DNA of 64,000 bases from Hyphomicrobiaceae bacterium. Its GTDB lineage: Bacteria > Pseudomonadota > Alphaproteobacteria > Rhizobiales > Hyphomicrobiaceae. Position numbers and translations under genes: made by a program. The first letter of the stretch is position 1. Every line of letters begins with the position of its first letter. The DNA is taken from assembly GCA_022842785.1 (NCBI GenBank), contig JALHOW010000008.1, positions 106,031 to 170,030 on the forward strand. Reading direction: 5' to 3'. Shown here in pieces: positions 9,758 to 19,256 of the stretch. Below the pieces are notes generated by a model that worked only from the letters and a program-made list of their open reading frames with translations, was not told the origin of the DNA and did no database searches.

Positions 9758-10009
9758 TCAAACCCCCTCTGCCTCCGCCTCGACGAGGCAACCCTTCGGC
9801 TCCGACTCGCGGGCGTCGAGCCGGGGATCGTGCACATAGAGCGTCGAGCAATAGGGGCAGAGGATCTGGGAGTCCGCCCCCATGTCGAGATAAACATGGG
9901 GATGATCAAACGGCGCGCGGGCGCCCATGCACTTCAGTTCCTTGGCGCCGATGTAGATTTTCTCGACGCCGAGGTCATTGGCGAAATGCGGCACGACGCT
10001 CGCGGCCAT
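9758..10009 (-). CDS. small zinc-finger protein, zf-CHCC (NDUFS6-like) family
   Basis: The product is 83 residues. It carries the conserved segment HPHVYLDMG followed by CPYCSTLYV, which matches the zf-CHCC family, whose eukaryotic member NDUFS6 is a zinc-binding accessory subunit of complex I. A further Cys occurs in ELKCMGAR and in GCLVEAE. Proteobacterial members are small single-domain proteins of this length. The role in bacteria is not settled. A link with respiratory complex I assembly is suggested only by homology. The gene is directly upstream of the monooxygenase and divergent from the M20 peptidase gene. Confidence 0.85.
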   Translation of the reverse strand: MAASVVPHFANDLGVEKIYIGAKELKCMGARAPFDHPHVYLDMGADSQILCPYCSTLYVHDPRLDARESEPKGCLVEAEAEGV

Positions 10010-10085
10010 CGGCAGGGTCCTCGGGGGCTGGGCGGCATCGGTAAGCCGCTTCGGATAAACGTGCGGCGCACCATAGCGGCTGACT

Positions 10086-10098
10086 TACCAAAATGGTA
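10086..10098. promoter_or_regulatory. short palindrome TACCA-N3-TGGTA in a divergent promoter region
   Basis: A perfect 5-bp dyad with a 3-bp AT centre lies in the 164-bp gap between the zf-CHCC gene and the M20 peptidase gene, 76 bp before the zf-CHCC start and about 75 bp before the peptidase start. Its position fits an operator, but no cognate regulator gene adjoins it, so this is a candidate only. Confidence 0.3.
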
Positions 10099-10173
10099 GG
10101 GGAGCCCTTAGCGGGCGATGTCGCAGCTCGAACATCACTGTGGGGGCTGGCTCGTTCGCTGGAAGGAAGACGC

Positions 10174-11400
10174 ATGCAACGCGATCACACCAAGGAAATC
10201 GCGGAAATCCTCCGTGATCCGGCCTTTAAAAAGGCCGTTGAGACGCTCGACGCCGAGCACGAGCGGACCGTCGCCGACATCATCACGCTGACCGAGATCC
10301 CATCTCCGCCATTCAAGGAAGGCGTGCGCGCCGCAGCCTACCTCGACATGCTGCGTGCGCACGGTCTTGATGACGTCGAACAGGACGAGATCGGGAATGT
10401 CATGGGCGTCCGCCGGGGGATCGGCAATGGATCGCTGATCGCCATCGCTGCGCATCTCGATACGGTCTTTCCCGAAGGCACCGACGTCACCGTGCGGCGC
10501 GAAGGCACCAAACTCTACGCACCGGGGGTCGGCGACGATACCCGCAGCCTTGCCGTGCTACTCGCCTTTCTTCGCGCGATGGACGCCGCCAAGATTCGCA
10601 CGCGCAACGATATCCTCGTCGTGGGGGACGTCGGCGAGGAAGGTCGCGGTGACCTGCGCGGTGTACGCCACCTATTCACGCAGGGCCGATACCGCGACAA
10701 GATCGAAGCATTCATGACCGTCGACAGTCCCCACATGGACTCGATTGTCGTCGGTGGCGTCGGCTCGAAGCGCTATTCCGTGCGTTTCAGGGGGCCTGGC
10801 GGCCACAGCTTCAAGGCCTTTGGCATCGTCAATCCGATGTATGCCATGGCTCAGGCCATCGTCGCGCTCAGTCGCATCGAAGTACCCGCCGAACCGCCCA
10901 CGACATATTGCGTTTCCATCGTCGGCGGGGGCACCTCCATCAACGCAATTCCCGAGGAAACGTGGATCGATATCGATCTGCGGTCCGAATCGGCGAGCGA
11001 ACTGGCGAAGCTGGATGCCCGTTGCCGCGAGATCCTCATGGCGGCCGTCGAGCAGGAAAACGCAGCCCGCTCGACGGACGAGGGCGCGATCACGCTGGAA
11101 ATCAAGATGGTCGGCGATCGTCCGGCGGGCAGCACGCCTCGACGCGCGGACATTACGCAGTACGCGACCGCCGCTTATCGGGCGCACGGATTTGCGCCTG
11201 AGCATGAGGCGTCATCGACCGACGCCAACATCCCGATGAGTCTCGGCATACCCGCCATCAAGATCGGGTCGGGTGGGACCGGCGGTCGGGCGCATTCGCT
11301 GGCGGAATGGATCGATGTCGAAAAGACGTCCAGTGTCACCGGCATGAGTGCCAGTCTTGCTGCCATCCTCGCCGTGGCAGGCTTTGAACGCGGTCAATAA
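10174..11400 (+). CDS. M20 family metallopeptidase (tripeptidase T/ArgE-DapE-like)
   Basis: The ATG at 10174 is chosen because GGAAGGA stands just upstream; the frame is open to 10093 without better signals. The 408-residue protein has the M20 metal-ligand order: AAHLDTVFPEG near residue 92 (His and Asp), PGVGDDTRSLA near 118 (bridging Asp), GEEGRGD near 152 (general base Glu and ligand Glu), and a C-terminal GGRAHSLAEW ligand His. The dimerisation lid domain lies between, with GGHSFKAFG. It probably hydrolyses a small peptide or N-acyl amino acid in the cytosol using zinc. The alpha/beta hydrolase gene follows closely and may be in the same operon. Confidence 0.9.
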   Translation: MQRDHTKEIAEILRDPAFKKAVETLDAEHERTVADIITLTEIPSPPFKEGVRAAAYLDMLRAHGLDDVEQDEIGNVMGVRRGIGNGSLIAIAAHLDTVFPEGTDVTVRREGTKLYAPGVGDDTRSLAVLLAFLRAMDAAKIRTRNDILVVGDVGEEGRGDLRGVRHLFTQGRYRDKIEAFMTVDSPHMDSIVVGGVGSKRYSVRFRGPGGHSFKAFGIVNPMYAMAQAIVALSRIEVPAEPPTTYCVSIVGGGTSINAIPEETWIDIDLRSESASELAKLDARCREILMAAVEQENAARSTDEGAITLEIKMVGDRPAGSTPRRADITQYATAAYRAHGFAPEHEASSTDANIPMSLGIPAIKIGSGGTGGRAHSLAEWIDVEKTSSVTGMSASLAAILAVAGFERGQ

Positions 11401-11419
11401 TCGGGATACCGGAAGCTTC

Positions 11420-12172
11420 ATGCCCACATTCGACCACGACGGGATCGAGATCGCCTACCTCGACGAGGGGGAGGGCGATCCGATTCTGCTCATTCATGGG
11501 TTTGCGTCCAACCGGACGGTGAACTGGGTTGATCCGGGTTGGGTGAAGACGCTCGCCGGGGATGGTCGCCGGGTGATCGCCATCGACAATCGCGGACACG
11601 GCGAGAGCGCCAAGCTCTACGATCCGGCAGCCTATACGGCGCCTGCCATGGCAGAGGATGCACGCGCCCTGCTCGATCATCTCGGCATCCCGCGTGCGGA
11701 TGTCATGGGCTACTCCATGGGGGCGCGCATCACGGCTTTTCTCGCCATGGCGCATCCGGAGCGGGTCCGCTCCGCGATCTTCGGCGGGCTCGGCGTCAAT
11801 ATGGTGCGCCCGATGGCCGGGACGGGGCCGATCGCCCACGCGCTCGAGGCGCCGGCGATCGACGACGTGACGAGCCAGACGGCCCGTACGTTCCGCGCCT
11901 TCGCCGAGCAAACACGCAGCGATCTCAAGGCGTTGGCAGCGTGCATCCGCGGTGCGCGCGATCCGATCCGACCCGAGGCTCTGGCGGCGCTGACGTGCCC
12001 TGTTCTGGTCGCGGTGGGGAGTGAGGATGTGATCGGCGGTTCGGCGGAAGATCTTGCCGCAATCATTCCCGGTGCCGAGGCGCTGGTGATCGAAGGTCGG
12101 GATCACATGAAGGCGGTCGGCGACCGGCGCTACAAGGACGGCGTGATCGCATTTCTCAAGCGTCGGCCTTGA
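11420..12172 (+). CDS. alpha/beta hydrolase
   Basis: The product is 250 residues from the ATG at 11420, 19 bp after the peptidase stop and preceded by GGAAG. It has the oxyanion-hole segment LLIHGFASN near residue 30, the nucleophile elbow GYSMGAR near residue 95, an acid residue in VGSEDVIGG, and the catalytic His in EGRDHMKAVGD near the C-terminus. The triad Ser-Asp-His is therefore complete. There is no signal peptide, so it is cytosolic. The family covers esterases, haloperoxidase-like enzymes and ring-cleavage hydrolases, and the substrate cannot be assigned. Close spacing suggests cotranscription with the M20 peptidase. Confidence 0.9.
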   Translation: MPTFDHDGIEIAYLDEGEGDPILLIHGFASNRTVNWVDPGWVKTLAGDGRRVIAIDNRGHGESAKLYDPAAYTAPAMAEDARALLDHLGIPRADVMGYSMGARITAFLAMAHPERVRSAIFGGLGVNMVRPMAGTGPIAHALEAPAIDDVTSQTARTFRAFAEQTRSDLKALAACIRGARDPIRPEALAALTCPVLVAVGSEDVIGGSAEDLAAIIPGAEALVIEGRDHMKAVGDRRYKDGVIAFLKRRP

Positions 12173-12345
12173 GTCCGCCGCATGAGCAGCCGAACTTCCG
12201 CCACCTTGCTCGCGCAACTTTTTTAACGAGCGGCCTGTAATTTCGAGAGTGATTCCGGGGATGGCCGCAGGACTACCATGGGGGAAAGATTGGCCGTGTC
12301 GGGTTGCGACCAGGGCCGGTCGCCGAAGCCTTTGACGGATATGGC

Positions 12346-13590
12346 ATGAGCACGCTCTCACGCTACATCTTCCGTCAGGCAGCGGTGACGACGGTGGTGA
12401 TCGTCTTCTCGCTGACCTCACTCGTGTGGATCGCGCTCGCGCTCCGCCAGCTCAATCTCGTGACCGCGCAGGGCCAGGACGCGCTGGCTTTCCTCAAGAT
12501 CACGCTGCTCGGCCTGCCGGGCCTGATGACCGTCATTGCGCCCGTCGCGCTGCTGATCGCCGCGATCCAGCTCCTCAATCGCCTGAGTGCCGACAGCGAG
12601 CTGATCGTGATGACGGCGGCCGGTGCGAAGGTTTGGTCGCCGGCTAGGCCTCTCCTGCTGCTCGCGGTGCTCGTCAGCCTTGTCGTTCTCCTCTTCAATT
12701 TCCTCGTCATGCCCTGGGCAAACCGGGAGTTGCGAGACGCCATCGTCGCCGTTCGCACGGATCTGATCACGCAGGTGATCCAGCCCGGCCGCTTCACCAG
12801 TCCCGAACGTGGTCTCACCTTTCATGTCCGCGATCGCGCGCATTCCGGCGAGCTGCTCGGCCTCGTCGTCAATGACGCGCGCGACGGCAAGCAGACGACG
12901 ACGTTTCTCGCTGACCGCGCGCGGATCGTGAAGCAGGGTGGCGAGACGTTCATGCTCATGCAGAACGGGCACATCCTGCGCCGCGCGGCACCGGGTGAGC
13001 CGACCCAGATCATCGTCTTCGAGACTTATGGGGTCGATCTCGCGCACTTCGAAGCCCGGGCGGAGCAACGCGGTATGCGCCCGCGCGAGCGCTATCTCGG
13101 CGAGCTGCTCAATCCCGATCCCGACGACGTCAAGACACCGCGCGCGCGTAACGCGATCATGGAGGAGCTGCACGAGCGCCTGTCGAGCCCGCTCTATCCG
13201 CTCACATTCGTGCTCATTGCGGTGGCGATGCTCGGACAGGCGCGGACGACCCGGCAAGGCCGCGGGCAGGCGCTCGTTTTCGCTTTCGTGTTGGCCACCG
13301 CGGCGCGCGTCGCTGGCCTGACGGTCAACAACCTGATCAGCGTGAGCCCCTCGGCCGTACCGTTCGTCTATGCCATTCCGCTCGGCGCGGCTCTGCTGGC
13401 GGCGCTGCACGCCAATGCTGGTATGCGTCCCCGTCGGACGAATACGCCCCTGGCGCGCCTGGGGCTGGCTATCGGGGATGCTGTCGACCGGGTCCGCGAA
13501 CGCTGGGGTGCCCGGCGTGGTGATGGGCCGCGGCGGCAAGGCGCCCCGCCTCCCGCCCGCCCCCAAGGCATGGGGGCGTCCGGCAGATGA
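12346..13590 (+). CDS. lptF: LPS export ABC transporter permease LptF
   Basis: LptF and LptG form the inner-membrane core of the LptB2FG ABC transporter, which extracts lipopolysaccharide and pushes it along the LptA bridge to the outer membrane. The start MSTLSRYIFRQ is typical of the family. The product has 414 residues. Hydrophobic segments occur near residues 14-34, 57-77 and 102-122. A periplasmic jellyroll domain follows at about 135-270, and three more membrane segments occupy about 285-375. The tail is Arg- and Pro-rich and longer than in E. coli LptF. Its stop overlaps the lptG start by ATGA, indicating translational coupling. Confidence 0.95.
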   Translation: MSTLSRYIFRQAAVTTVVIVFSLTSLVWIALALRQLNLVTAQGQDALAFLKITLLGLPGLMTVIAPVALLIAAIQLLNRLSADSELIVMTAAGAKVWSPARPLLLLAVLVSLVVLLFNFLVMPWANRELRDAIVAVRTDLITQVIQPGRFTSPERGLTFHVRDRAHSGELLGLVVNDARDGKQTTTFLADRARIVKQGGETFMLMQNGHILRRAAPGEPTQIIVFETYGVDLAHFEARAEQRGMRPRERYLGELLNPDPDDVKTPRARNAIMEELHERLSSPLYPLTFVLIAVAMLGQARTTRQGRGQALVFAFVLATAARVAGLTVNNLISVSPSAVPFVYAIPLGAALLAALHANAGMRPRRTNTPLARLGLAIGDAVDRVRERWGARRGDGPRRQGAPPPARPQGMGASGR

Positions 13591-14684
13591 GAACAGCATT
13601 CGGAACGCTCGGTCGCTATGTCGGGGGACGTTTTGTCCTGGCAATGGTGGGCACGCTCGCCGTCTGCTCGTCGCTGATCGTCATGATCGATCTGGTCGAG
13701 CTCCTCCGGATGACCGGGCGCCAGGGGAGCATCCCGGTGGCATCCGTTGCCTTGATCGTCGGGCTTCGCCTTTCCAGCTACATCGAGGTGCTGCTGCCCT
13801 TCTGTGTCCTGGTCGGCGCCGGTGTCGCGCTCATTCAGCTCAACCGCCGGTCCGAGCTTGCCGTCATGCGGGCGGCGGGGATGTCGGCGTGGCAGTTCAT
13901 CGGGCCTGGAATTCTGGTCGCGATGATCCTCGGCGTTCTCGCGACCATCGCCTTCAACCCGCTCGCTGCCATAACGCGGGCCGAGGCAGACCGGCTGCTG
14001 GCAGAGCTTTACGGGCGTGAGGCGTCGGTGCTCGGCGGCGGCGCCAGCGGCGCTTGGTTGCGACAGCAAGGCGTTGACGGATCATCTGTTCTAAGCGCCA
14101 GCGCGGCGTCGCGCGATGGGCTGATCGTCTACAACCCGACGTTACTGCAGTTCGATGCGGATGGGCGGTTTATTGAGCGAATCGAAGGGGTTCGCGCTTT
14201 GCTCCGCGACGGGTACTGGCAGTTCGAGCAGTCGAAGGTTGCGCGCCCCGGGCGGGAGCCAGAGCAGTTCGACGTATACGCGGCCAGCACCTATCTCACG
14301 CCCGACCGGATCGGAGATGCACTCGGCTCGGCCATTTCTCTGTCTTTCTGGCAACTGCCGGGCGTTATTCGCGAAACGGAGCGGGCAGGCCTCTCTGCAG
14401 CCCGATTCCAAGTACAGTACGATCTCCATCTGAGCCGCCCTATGTTGCTGGCGGTGATGGTTCTTTTGGCCGCATCTGTGTCTTTGCGGTCATTCCGCTC
14501 GGGTGGCTTACAGACTATGGTGGGGATGGGGGCAATCGGGGGCTTAGGTTTTCTCCTTTTCTCCGAAGTTTCTCGGCAGGTTGGGGTGGCCGGACTGACG
14601 CCGTCTCTTATGGCGGTATGGGTGCCGGTGCTGGTCGCGTTGTGCGGGTCGTTGACGGTGCTTTTGCACCAGGAGGACGGCTGA
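13587..14684 (+). CDS. lptG: LPS export ABC transporter permease LptG
   Basis: This is the partner permease of LptF in LptB2FG, in the inner membrane. The product is 365 residues, which is normal. It begins RTAFGTLGRYVGGRF, and has an early membrane helix ending IVMIDLVELLR, a motif shared by LptG proteins. The fold repeats the LptF plan: three helices, a periplasmic beta domain, three helices. The start overlaps lptF by 4 bp and lptD begins right after the stop, so the three form one operon. From about 14390 the nucleotide sequence is visibly richer in T and A than the flanks. Confidence 0.95.
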   Translation: MRTAFGTLGRYVGGRFVLAMVGTLAVCSSLIVMIDLVELLRMTGRQGSIPVASVALIVGLRLSSYIEVLLPFCVLVGAGVALIQLNRRSELAVMRAAGMSAWQFIGPGILVAMILGVLATIAFNPLAAITRAEADRLLAELYGREASVLGGGASGAWLRQQGVDGSSVLSASAASRDGLIVYNPTLLQFDADGRFIERIEGVRALLRDGYWQFEQSKVARPGREPEQFDVYAASTYLTPDRIGDALGSAISLSFWQLPGVIRETERAGLSAARFQVQYDLHLSRPMLLAVMVLLAASVSLRSFRSGGLQTMVGMGAIGGLGFLLFSEVSRQVGVAGLTPSLMAVWVPVLVALCGSLTVLLHQEDG

Positions 14685-14685
14685 G

Positions 14686-17172
14686 GTGGAAGTAACGGGG
14701 CATGAGTCTCAGGCGGGCGGTATCGCCTCGCGCAAGCCAATCCGGCTGCGCGTTCGCCTGATTCTGTGCGCTCTCTCCCTCATCGGGCTTCTCGCGACCG
14801 TCGCCGTGCTGCTGGCGCCGACGCCAGGTATCGCGCGGGATCCGACCGATCAGCTCACGCGTGGCACGGGCATCCGCATCCAGGACCCGGTCCGCAATCT
14901 CACGTCGCAGAAGAAGCACTTCAAGCGCGAGCCGGGCGGCATCTTCGGCAAATCGCCGGGGAAGATGGACCGCGCTGCGCCGCTCTATCTGCAGGGCGAC
15001 GAGCTCATCTACGATACGGCGAACAACCGCGTGATCGCGGTCGGCAACGTCGAGATCGTTTTCAATAACTACGTTCTGACGGCGGACCGGGTCGTCTACG
15101 ACCAGGGCGCACAGACGCTCACCGCTGAAGGCAACGCGCAGCTCAAGGAGCCAAACGGCAACGTTGTGCGCGCCGACAAGCTGACGGCGACCGACGATTT
15201 CCGCGAGGCCTTCGTGCAGGCGCTGAGCGTGACGGCAAAGGACGACACACGCATCACAGCGCGTCGTGCCGTGCGCCGCGAGGGCAACGTCACCGAATTC
15301 GAGCAGGGGCGGTTCACGCCGTGCCGCACGGACGGCAGCAGCCCGCCGCTCTGGTGCATCAGCGCCGCGCGCGTCATCCACGATCAGCAGGCGGGAACCA
15401 TCACCTATCAGGATGCGGCCTTCGAGCTCTTCGGCGTGCCGGTCCTCTATATGCCGTACTTCGAGCACGCCGATCCGTCTGTGAAGCGCCGCTCGGGTTT
15501 CCTCGCGCCGGAGTACGGGCATTCGAACCGGCTCGGTACACAGGTCGAGGTGCCCTACTATTTCGCGCTCGCACCGAACTATGATTTCACGTTCAACCCG
15601 AGGTACCTGTCCGAGCACGGCGTCCTTTGGCAGGGCGAGTGGCGGCACCGGATCAACTGGGGCGATATTCGCGGCGCGTACAACGTCAAGATCGCCGGCA
15701 TCGACCAGGATTTGAGCACGCTGCCTGCAGGCTCCGATCCCAACCTCGATGGTTGGCGCGGCAGCGTGCAGACGCGCGGCTTGTTCTCCCTATCGTCCTG
15801 GTGGCGGTTCGGCTGGGATCTGACGTTTGAAAGCGACGACGCATTCCGCCGCTTCTACGGCCTCGACAGCATGCTCCAGACGGACCGCATCAATTCCGTC
15901 TACCTGCAGGGCATCAGCGAGCGGAACTACTTCGCGGCCACCTTCTATCACTTCGGCGGTTTGCTGGCGGAAGACACGGATCAGGCCAAGAGCCGGGTCA
16001 TGCCAGTCATTGACTACAACTACGTTTTCGATCGGCCGATCGCGGGCGGTGAGCTGAGCTACAGTATGAATGCCCTGTCGCTCACTCGCAGCGGCAGCGA
16101 TACCACGGACATGCACCGCGCGTCGTTCGATGGTCGCTGGCGGACCAAGGTTGTCGACGGCATCGGTCAGGTGTGGACGCCGTACCTCGGTGTCCGAGCG
16201 GACGTAACGAATTTCAGTAATGCCATCGATGTCGATACCGGCCTGCCTACGGACGACGGTACCGTTACGCGCGCCACGGGCGTCGCTGCACTCACGTACG
16301 CCTATCCGTTCGTCAAGCACACTCAGGCAGGTAGCCACATCGTCGAGCCGATGGCGCAGGTCGTGACGCGCCCGACCCATATCTCGCAGAACCGCATTCC
16401 GATCGAGGACGCCAAGAGCCTCGTCTGGGACGACACGCTGCTCTTCGACGTCGACAAGTTCTCGGGCTGGGATCGCATCGAGACGGGCACGCGCGGCAAC
16501 ATCGGCATGCAGTATACGTATCAGGCGGCCAGCGGTGGCTACGCGCGCTTTATTGCGGGGCAGAGCTATCAGCTCGGCGGCGATAACGCATTCAGCGACA
16601 GGAATGCCGCCCAACTCGGGCCGTTTGCTGCCGACAATTTTCTTTCGCTTCCGGACAGTGGGCTCGAGACCAGGCGATCGGATTATGTCCTAGGCGCCTA
16701 CATCGCTCCGATCGACACCTTCCGCATCGTTTCGCAGGCGCGTTTCGACGAGCGCGATCTTTCGCTGCGCCGGAATGATACCTACACTTCGTTCACGGCG
16801 GGGCCACTCAGCGCCCAGGTGCAGTACTCGTACATGCGTGTCGATCCTGCAAATCCGGTGCAGCCGCTGCAGCGTGAGCAGGAGGTACAGTTCGGTGGTG
16901 CCCTGCGCTTGTCGGAGCATTGGACGCTGCTCGGCGGCATTCGATATGACATCGATACGCACGAGCGTCTTCAGGATACGATCCAGATCCGTTATGCGGA
17001 CGACTGCTTCGTCCTGACGGCGTCCTATACGGAATCGTTCATCGAGAACATCGATCGCGGCATCAAGCCCGACCAAGCGGTCATGCTGCGCCTCGAGTTC
17101 AAGCATCTTGGCCAGTTCTCGCTCAACCCGGGTCTCGGCGGTCTCGAGGCCGAGAACCAGCCGAACAACTGA
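14686..17172 (+). CDS. lptD: LPS-assembly protein LptD
   Basis: LptD is the outer-membrane beta-barrel that, with LptE, inserts LPS into the outer leaflet. The GTG at 14686 follows AGGAGG at 14671-14676. The 828-residue product has an N-terminal hydrophobic segment at about 28-46, an OstA/LptA-like N-terminal domain at about 100-215 (YDTANNRVIAVGNVEI), then the LptD barrel. TGLPTDDG and LRLEFKHLGQF near the end fit strand and turn patterns. Cys residues are few, and the disulfide pattern of E. coli LptD is not evident. In many alphaproteobacteria surA, pdxA and rsmA follow; here a carboxylase gene follows instead. Confidence 0.94.
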   Translation: MEVTGHESQAGGIASRKPIRLRVRLILCALSLIGLLATVAVLLAPTPGIARDPTDQLTRGTGIRIQDPVRNLTSQKKHFKREPGGIFGKSPGKMDRAAPLYLQGDELIYDTANNRVIAVGNVEIVFNNYVLTADRVVYDQGAQTLTAEGNAQLKEPNGNVVRADKLTATDDFREAFVQALSVTAKDDTRITARRAVRREGNVTEFEQGRFTPCRTDGSSPPLWCISAARVIHDQQAGTITYQDAAFELFGVPVLYMPYFEHADPSVKRRSGFLAPEYGHSNRLGTQVEVPYYFALAPNYDFTFNPRYLSEHGVLWQGEWRHRINWGDIRGAYNVKIAGIDQDLSTLPAGSDPNLDGWRGSVQTRGLFSLSSWWRFGWDLTFESDDAFRRFYGLDSMLQTDRINSVYLQGISERNYFAATFYHFGGLLAEDTDQAKSRVMPVIDYNYVFDRPIAGGELSYSMNALSLTRSGSDTTDMHRASFDGRWRTKVVDGIGQVWTPYLGVRADVTNFSNAIDVDTGLPTDDGTVTRATGVAALTYAYPFVKHTQAGSHIVEPMAQVVTRPTHISQNRIPIEDAKSLVWDDTLLFDVDKFSGWDRIETGTRGNIGMQYTYQAASGGYARFIAGQSYQLGGDNAFSDRNAAQLGPFAADNFLSLPDSGLETRRSDYVLGAYIAPIDTFRIVSQARFDERDLSLRRNDTYTSFTAGPLSAQVQYSYMRVDPANPVQPLQREQEVQFGGALRLSEHWTLLGGIRYDIDTHERLQDTIQIRYADDCFVLTASYTESFIENIDRGIKPDQAVMLRLEFKHLGQFSLNPGLGGLEAENQPNN

Positions 17173-17303
17173 TAGCGCCCGCATCCTCCATGTGGGGACG
17201 CTTGGCTGTTCCCTCTTGAATGCCTCTCTGAAACGTCGGACACAGATGGGCCGCGGCGATACCACTGTGGCTGGAGCCGTCGAGCGGTTCGATGGGTGCG
17301 CTG

Positions 17304-19256
17304 ATGTTGAAAAAGATCCTGATCGCCAACCGCGGCGAGATCGCCTGCCGCATCATCCGAACGGCGCGCCGACTCGGGATTGCGACGGTGGCCGTCTATT
17401 CGGATGCCGATCGCGAGGCCCTTCACGTCGCGGCAGCCGACGAGGCCGTGCACATCGGCCCTTCGCCGTCGACCGAGAGCTATCTGCGCATCGATCGCAT
17501 CATCGCGGCAGCGCGCGCGACCGGTGCCGAGGCCATTCATCCAGGCTACGGCTTTCTCGCTGAGAATGCGGACTTCGCCGATGCCTGCAAGGCGGCAGGC
17601 ATCACCTTCATCGGCCCGTCGGGCGCATCCATGCGCCAGCTCGGCGGCAAGGCGGCAGCCAAGGTCGTCGCGCGTGCCGCCGGCGTGCCCGTGGTGCCCG
17701 GCTACGATGGCGGCGACCAGACGCCGGCCCTTCTGCGGCGCGAGGCGGATCGCATTGGATATCCGGTGATGATCAAGGCCGTGGCCGGCGGTGGTGGCCG
17801 CGGCATGCGCCTCGTCGAAAGTGGCGATGCATTCCTCGCTCAACTCGAAAGCGCGCAGCGTGAGGCCTTGTCCTCATTCGGCAATGCGGCTGTGTTGATC
17901 GAAAAGGTCGTCCAACAGCCGCGCCACGTCGAGGTGCAGGTATTCGGTGATCGCCATGGCAACGTGGTGCATTTCTTCGAGCGCGACTGTTCACTGCAGA
18001 GGCGCAACCAGAAGGTCATCGAGGAAGCGCCCGCCCCAGGTATGAGCGCGGCACTGCGCGAGCGGATGTGCGGCGCTGCCGTCACTCTTGCGCGGGTCGT
18101 TGGCTATGAGGGAGCGGGCACCGTCGAGTTCCTCGTGGAAGGCGGTAGCCTCGGGCCCGAGGCGCCGTGGTACTTCATCGAGATGAACACGCGCCTGCAG
18201 GTCGAGCATCCGGTGACGGAGGCGATCACGGGGCTCGATCTCGTCGAATGGCAACTGCGTGTCGCAGCCGGCGAGCCGCTGCCGCTCGCGCAGGATGCGA
18301 TCGCCATGCGCGGCCATGCCATCGAGGTGCGGCTTTGCGCGGAGGATCCGGCGCAAGGTTTTCTACCGAGCATCGGGCGTGTGGCGGCATTCGCGCTTCC
18401 CCATGACCTCGACGTGCGGCTCGAGACGGCCGTGCGCGCGGGCGATGTGATCTCGCCCTTCTACGACAGCATGATCGCGAAGCTCATCACGTGCGGTGAG
18501 ACGCGCGACGAGGCCGCCGATCAGATGATCGCAGTGCTGAAGCAGCTCGTCGTTGCCGGGCCTCGGATCAACGCGTCGTTCCTGCGTGCGCTGCTCGAAA
18601 ATGCCGATGTGCGCGCCCTTCGTATGGATACGGGGCTCATCGGCCGCGATATCGCGAATCTGACGCGCTCACATATTGGAACATCTGAAGTCCTCGCGGG
18701 CGTTGCGCATCTGCTCGCCCCCGCAGCCGAGAGCGCGGCGACCGCCGATCCCTGGCGCGCGTCGGACGGCTTCCAGCTCGGCACGTCGCGCACGCTCACC
18801 GTGCCGCTCGTGGTGAATGGCGAGCCCCAGTCGTTCGTGGCCACCTGGCCGCGCGGCGAGAGCGTGCCGCACGTCGCGCTCGCTGGCGCGGAGGGCGCCG
18901 GGAGTGAGCCGCGGCAGCCGACGGCGTGCGTTGCCGTGCCGGATGGGCTCTATGCCGTCTTCGAGGGCGAGCAGGTCGAGGTGCGCTGGCCGACCTACGA
19001 TGCCGATGACATCGACGATGGTCATGCTGGCGACGTCGTTCGTGCGCCCATCAACGGCAAGGTCGCACGCGTGTTCGTGAAAGTGGGTGATGCCGTGGCC
19101 AAGGGGGACCGGCTCGCGGTCGTCGAAGCCATGAAGATGGAGCACGTTCTGGCGGCCGCGCGCGACGGCGTGATTGCGAGCGTCGCGGTCGGCGAGGGCC
19201 AGCAGGTCAATCAGGGCGCGCTGATCGTCAGTCTCGAGGAGGAAACGCAGTCGTGA
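17304..19256 (+). CDS. acyl-CoA carboxylase biotin-carrying alpha subunit (acetyl/propionyl/methylcrotonyl-CoA type)
   Basis: The product carboxylates its own biotin with bicarbonate and ATP, for transfer to an acyl-CoA by a separate beta subunit. The start at 17304 gives the family N-terminus MLKKILIANRGEIACRI; an ATG four codons upstream is possible. Domains in order are biotin carboxylase N-terminal (1-110), ATP-grasp (about 115-320, with GGGGRGM), biotin carboxylase C-terminal (about 335-440), and a biotinyl domain whose attachment site EAMKMEH is near residue 611. At 650 residues it matches MccA and PccA. The beta subunit is not adjacent. Which acyl-CoA it serves cannot be decided from this sequence alone. 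Confidence 0.93.
   Translation: MLKKILIANRGEIACRIIRTARRLGIATVAVYSDADREALHVAAADEAVHIGPSPSTESYLRIDRIIAAARATGAEAIHPGYGFLAENADFADACKAAGITFIGPSGASMRQLGGKAAAKVVARAAGVPVVPGYDGGDQTPALLRREADRIGYPVMIKAVAGGGGRGMRLVESGDAFLAQLESAQREALSSFGNAAVLIEKVVQQPRHVEVQVFGDRHGNVVHFFERDCSLQRRNQKVIEEAPAPGMSAALRERMCGAAVTLARVVGYEGAGTVEFLVEGGSLGPEAPWYFIEMNTRLQVEHPVTEAITGLDLVEWQLRVAAGEPLPLAQDAIAMRGHAIEVRLCAEDPAQGFLPSIGRVAAFALPHDLDVRLETAVRAGDVISPFYDSMIAKLITCGETRDEAADQMIAVLKQLVVAGPRINASFLRALLENADVRALRMDTGLIGRDIANLTRSHIGTSEVLAGVAHLLAPAAESAATADPWRASDGFQLGTSRTLTVPLVVNGEPQSFVATWPRGESVPHVALAGAEGAGSEPRQPTACVAVPDGLYAVFEGEQVEVRWPTYDADDIDDGHAGDVVRAPINGKVARVFVKVGDAVAKGDRLAVVEAMKMEHVLAAARDGVIASVAVGEGQQVNQGALIVSLEEETQS

Noticed and set aside
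8777..10099. 440-codon plus-strand open frame across the second monooxygenase and zinc-finger genes
   Set aside because: Both underlying minus-strand genes have clear motifs; this frame is Arg/Gly-rich noise.
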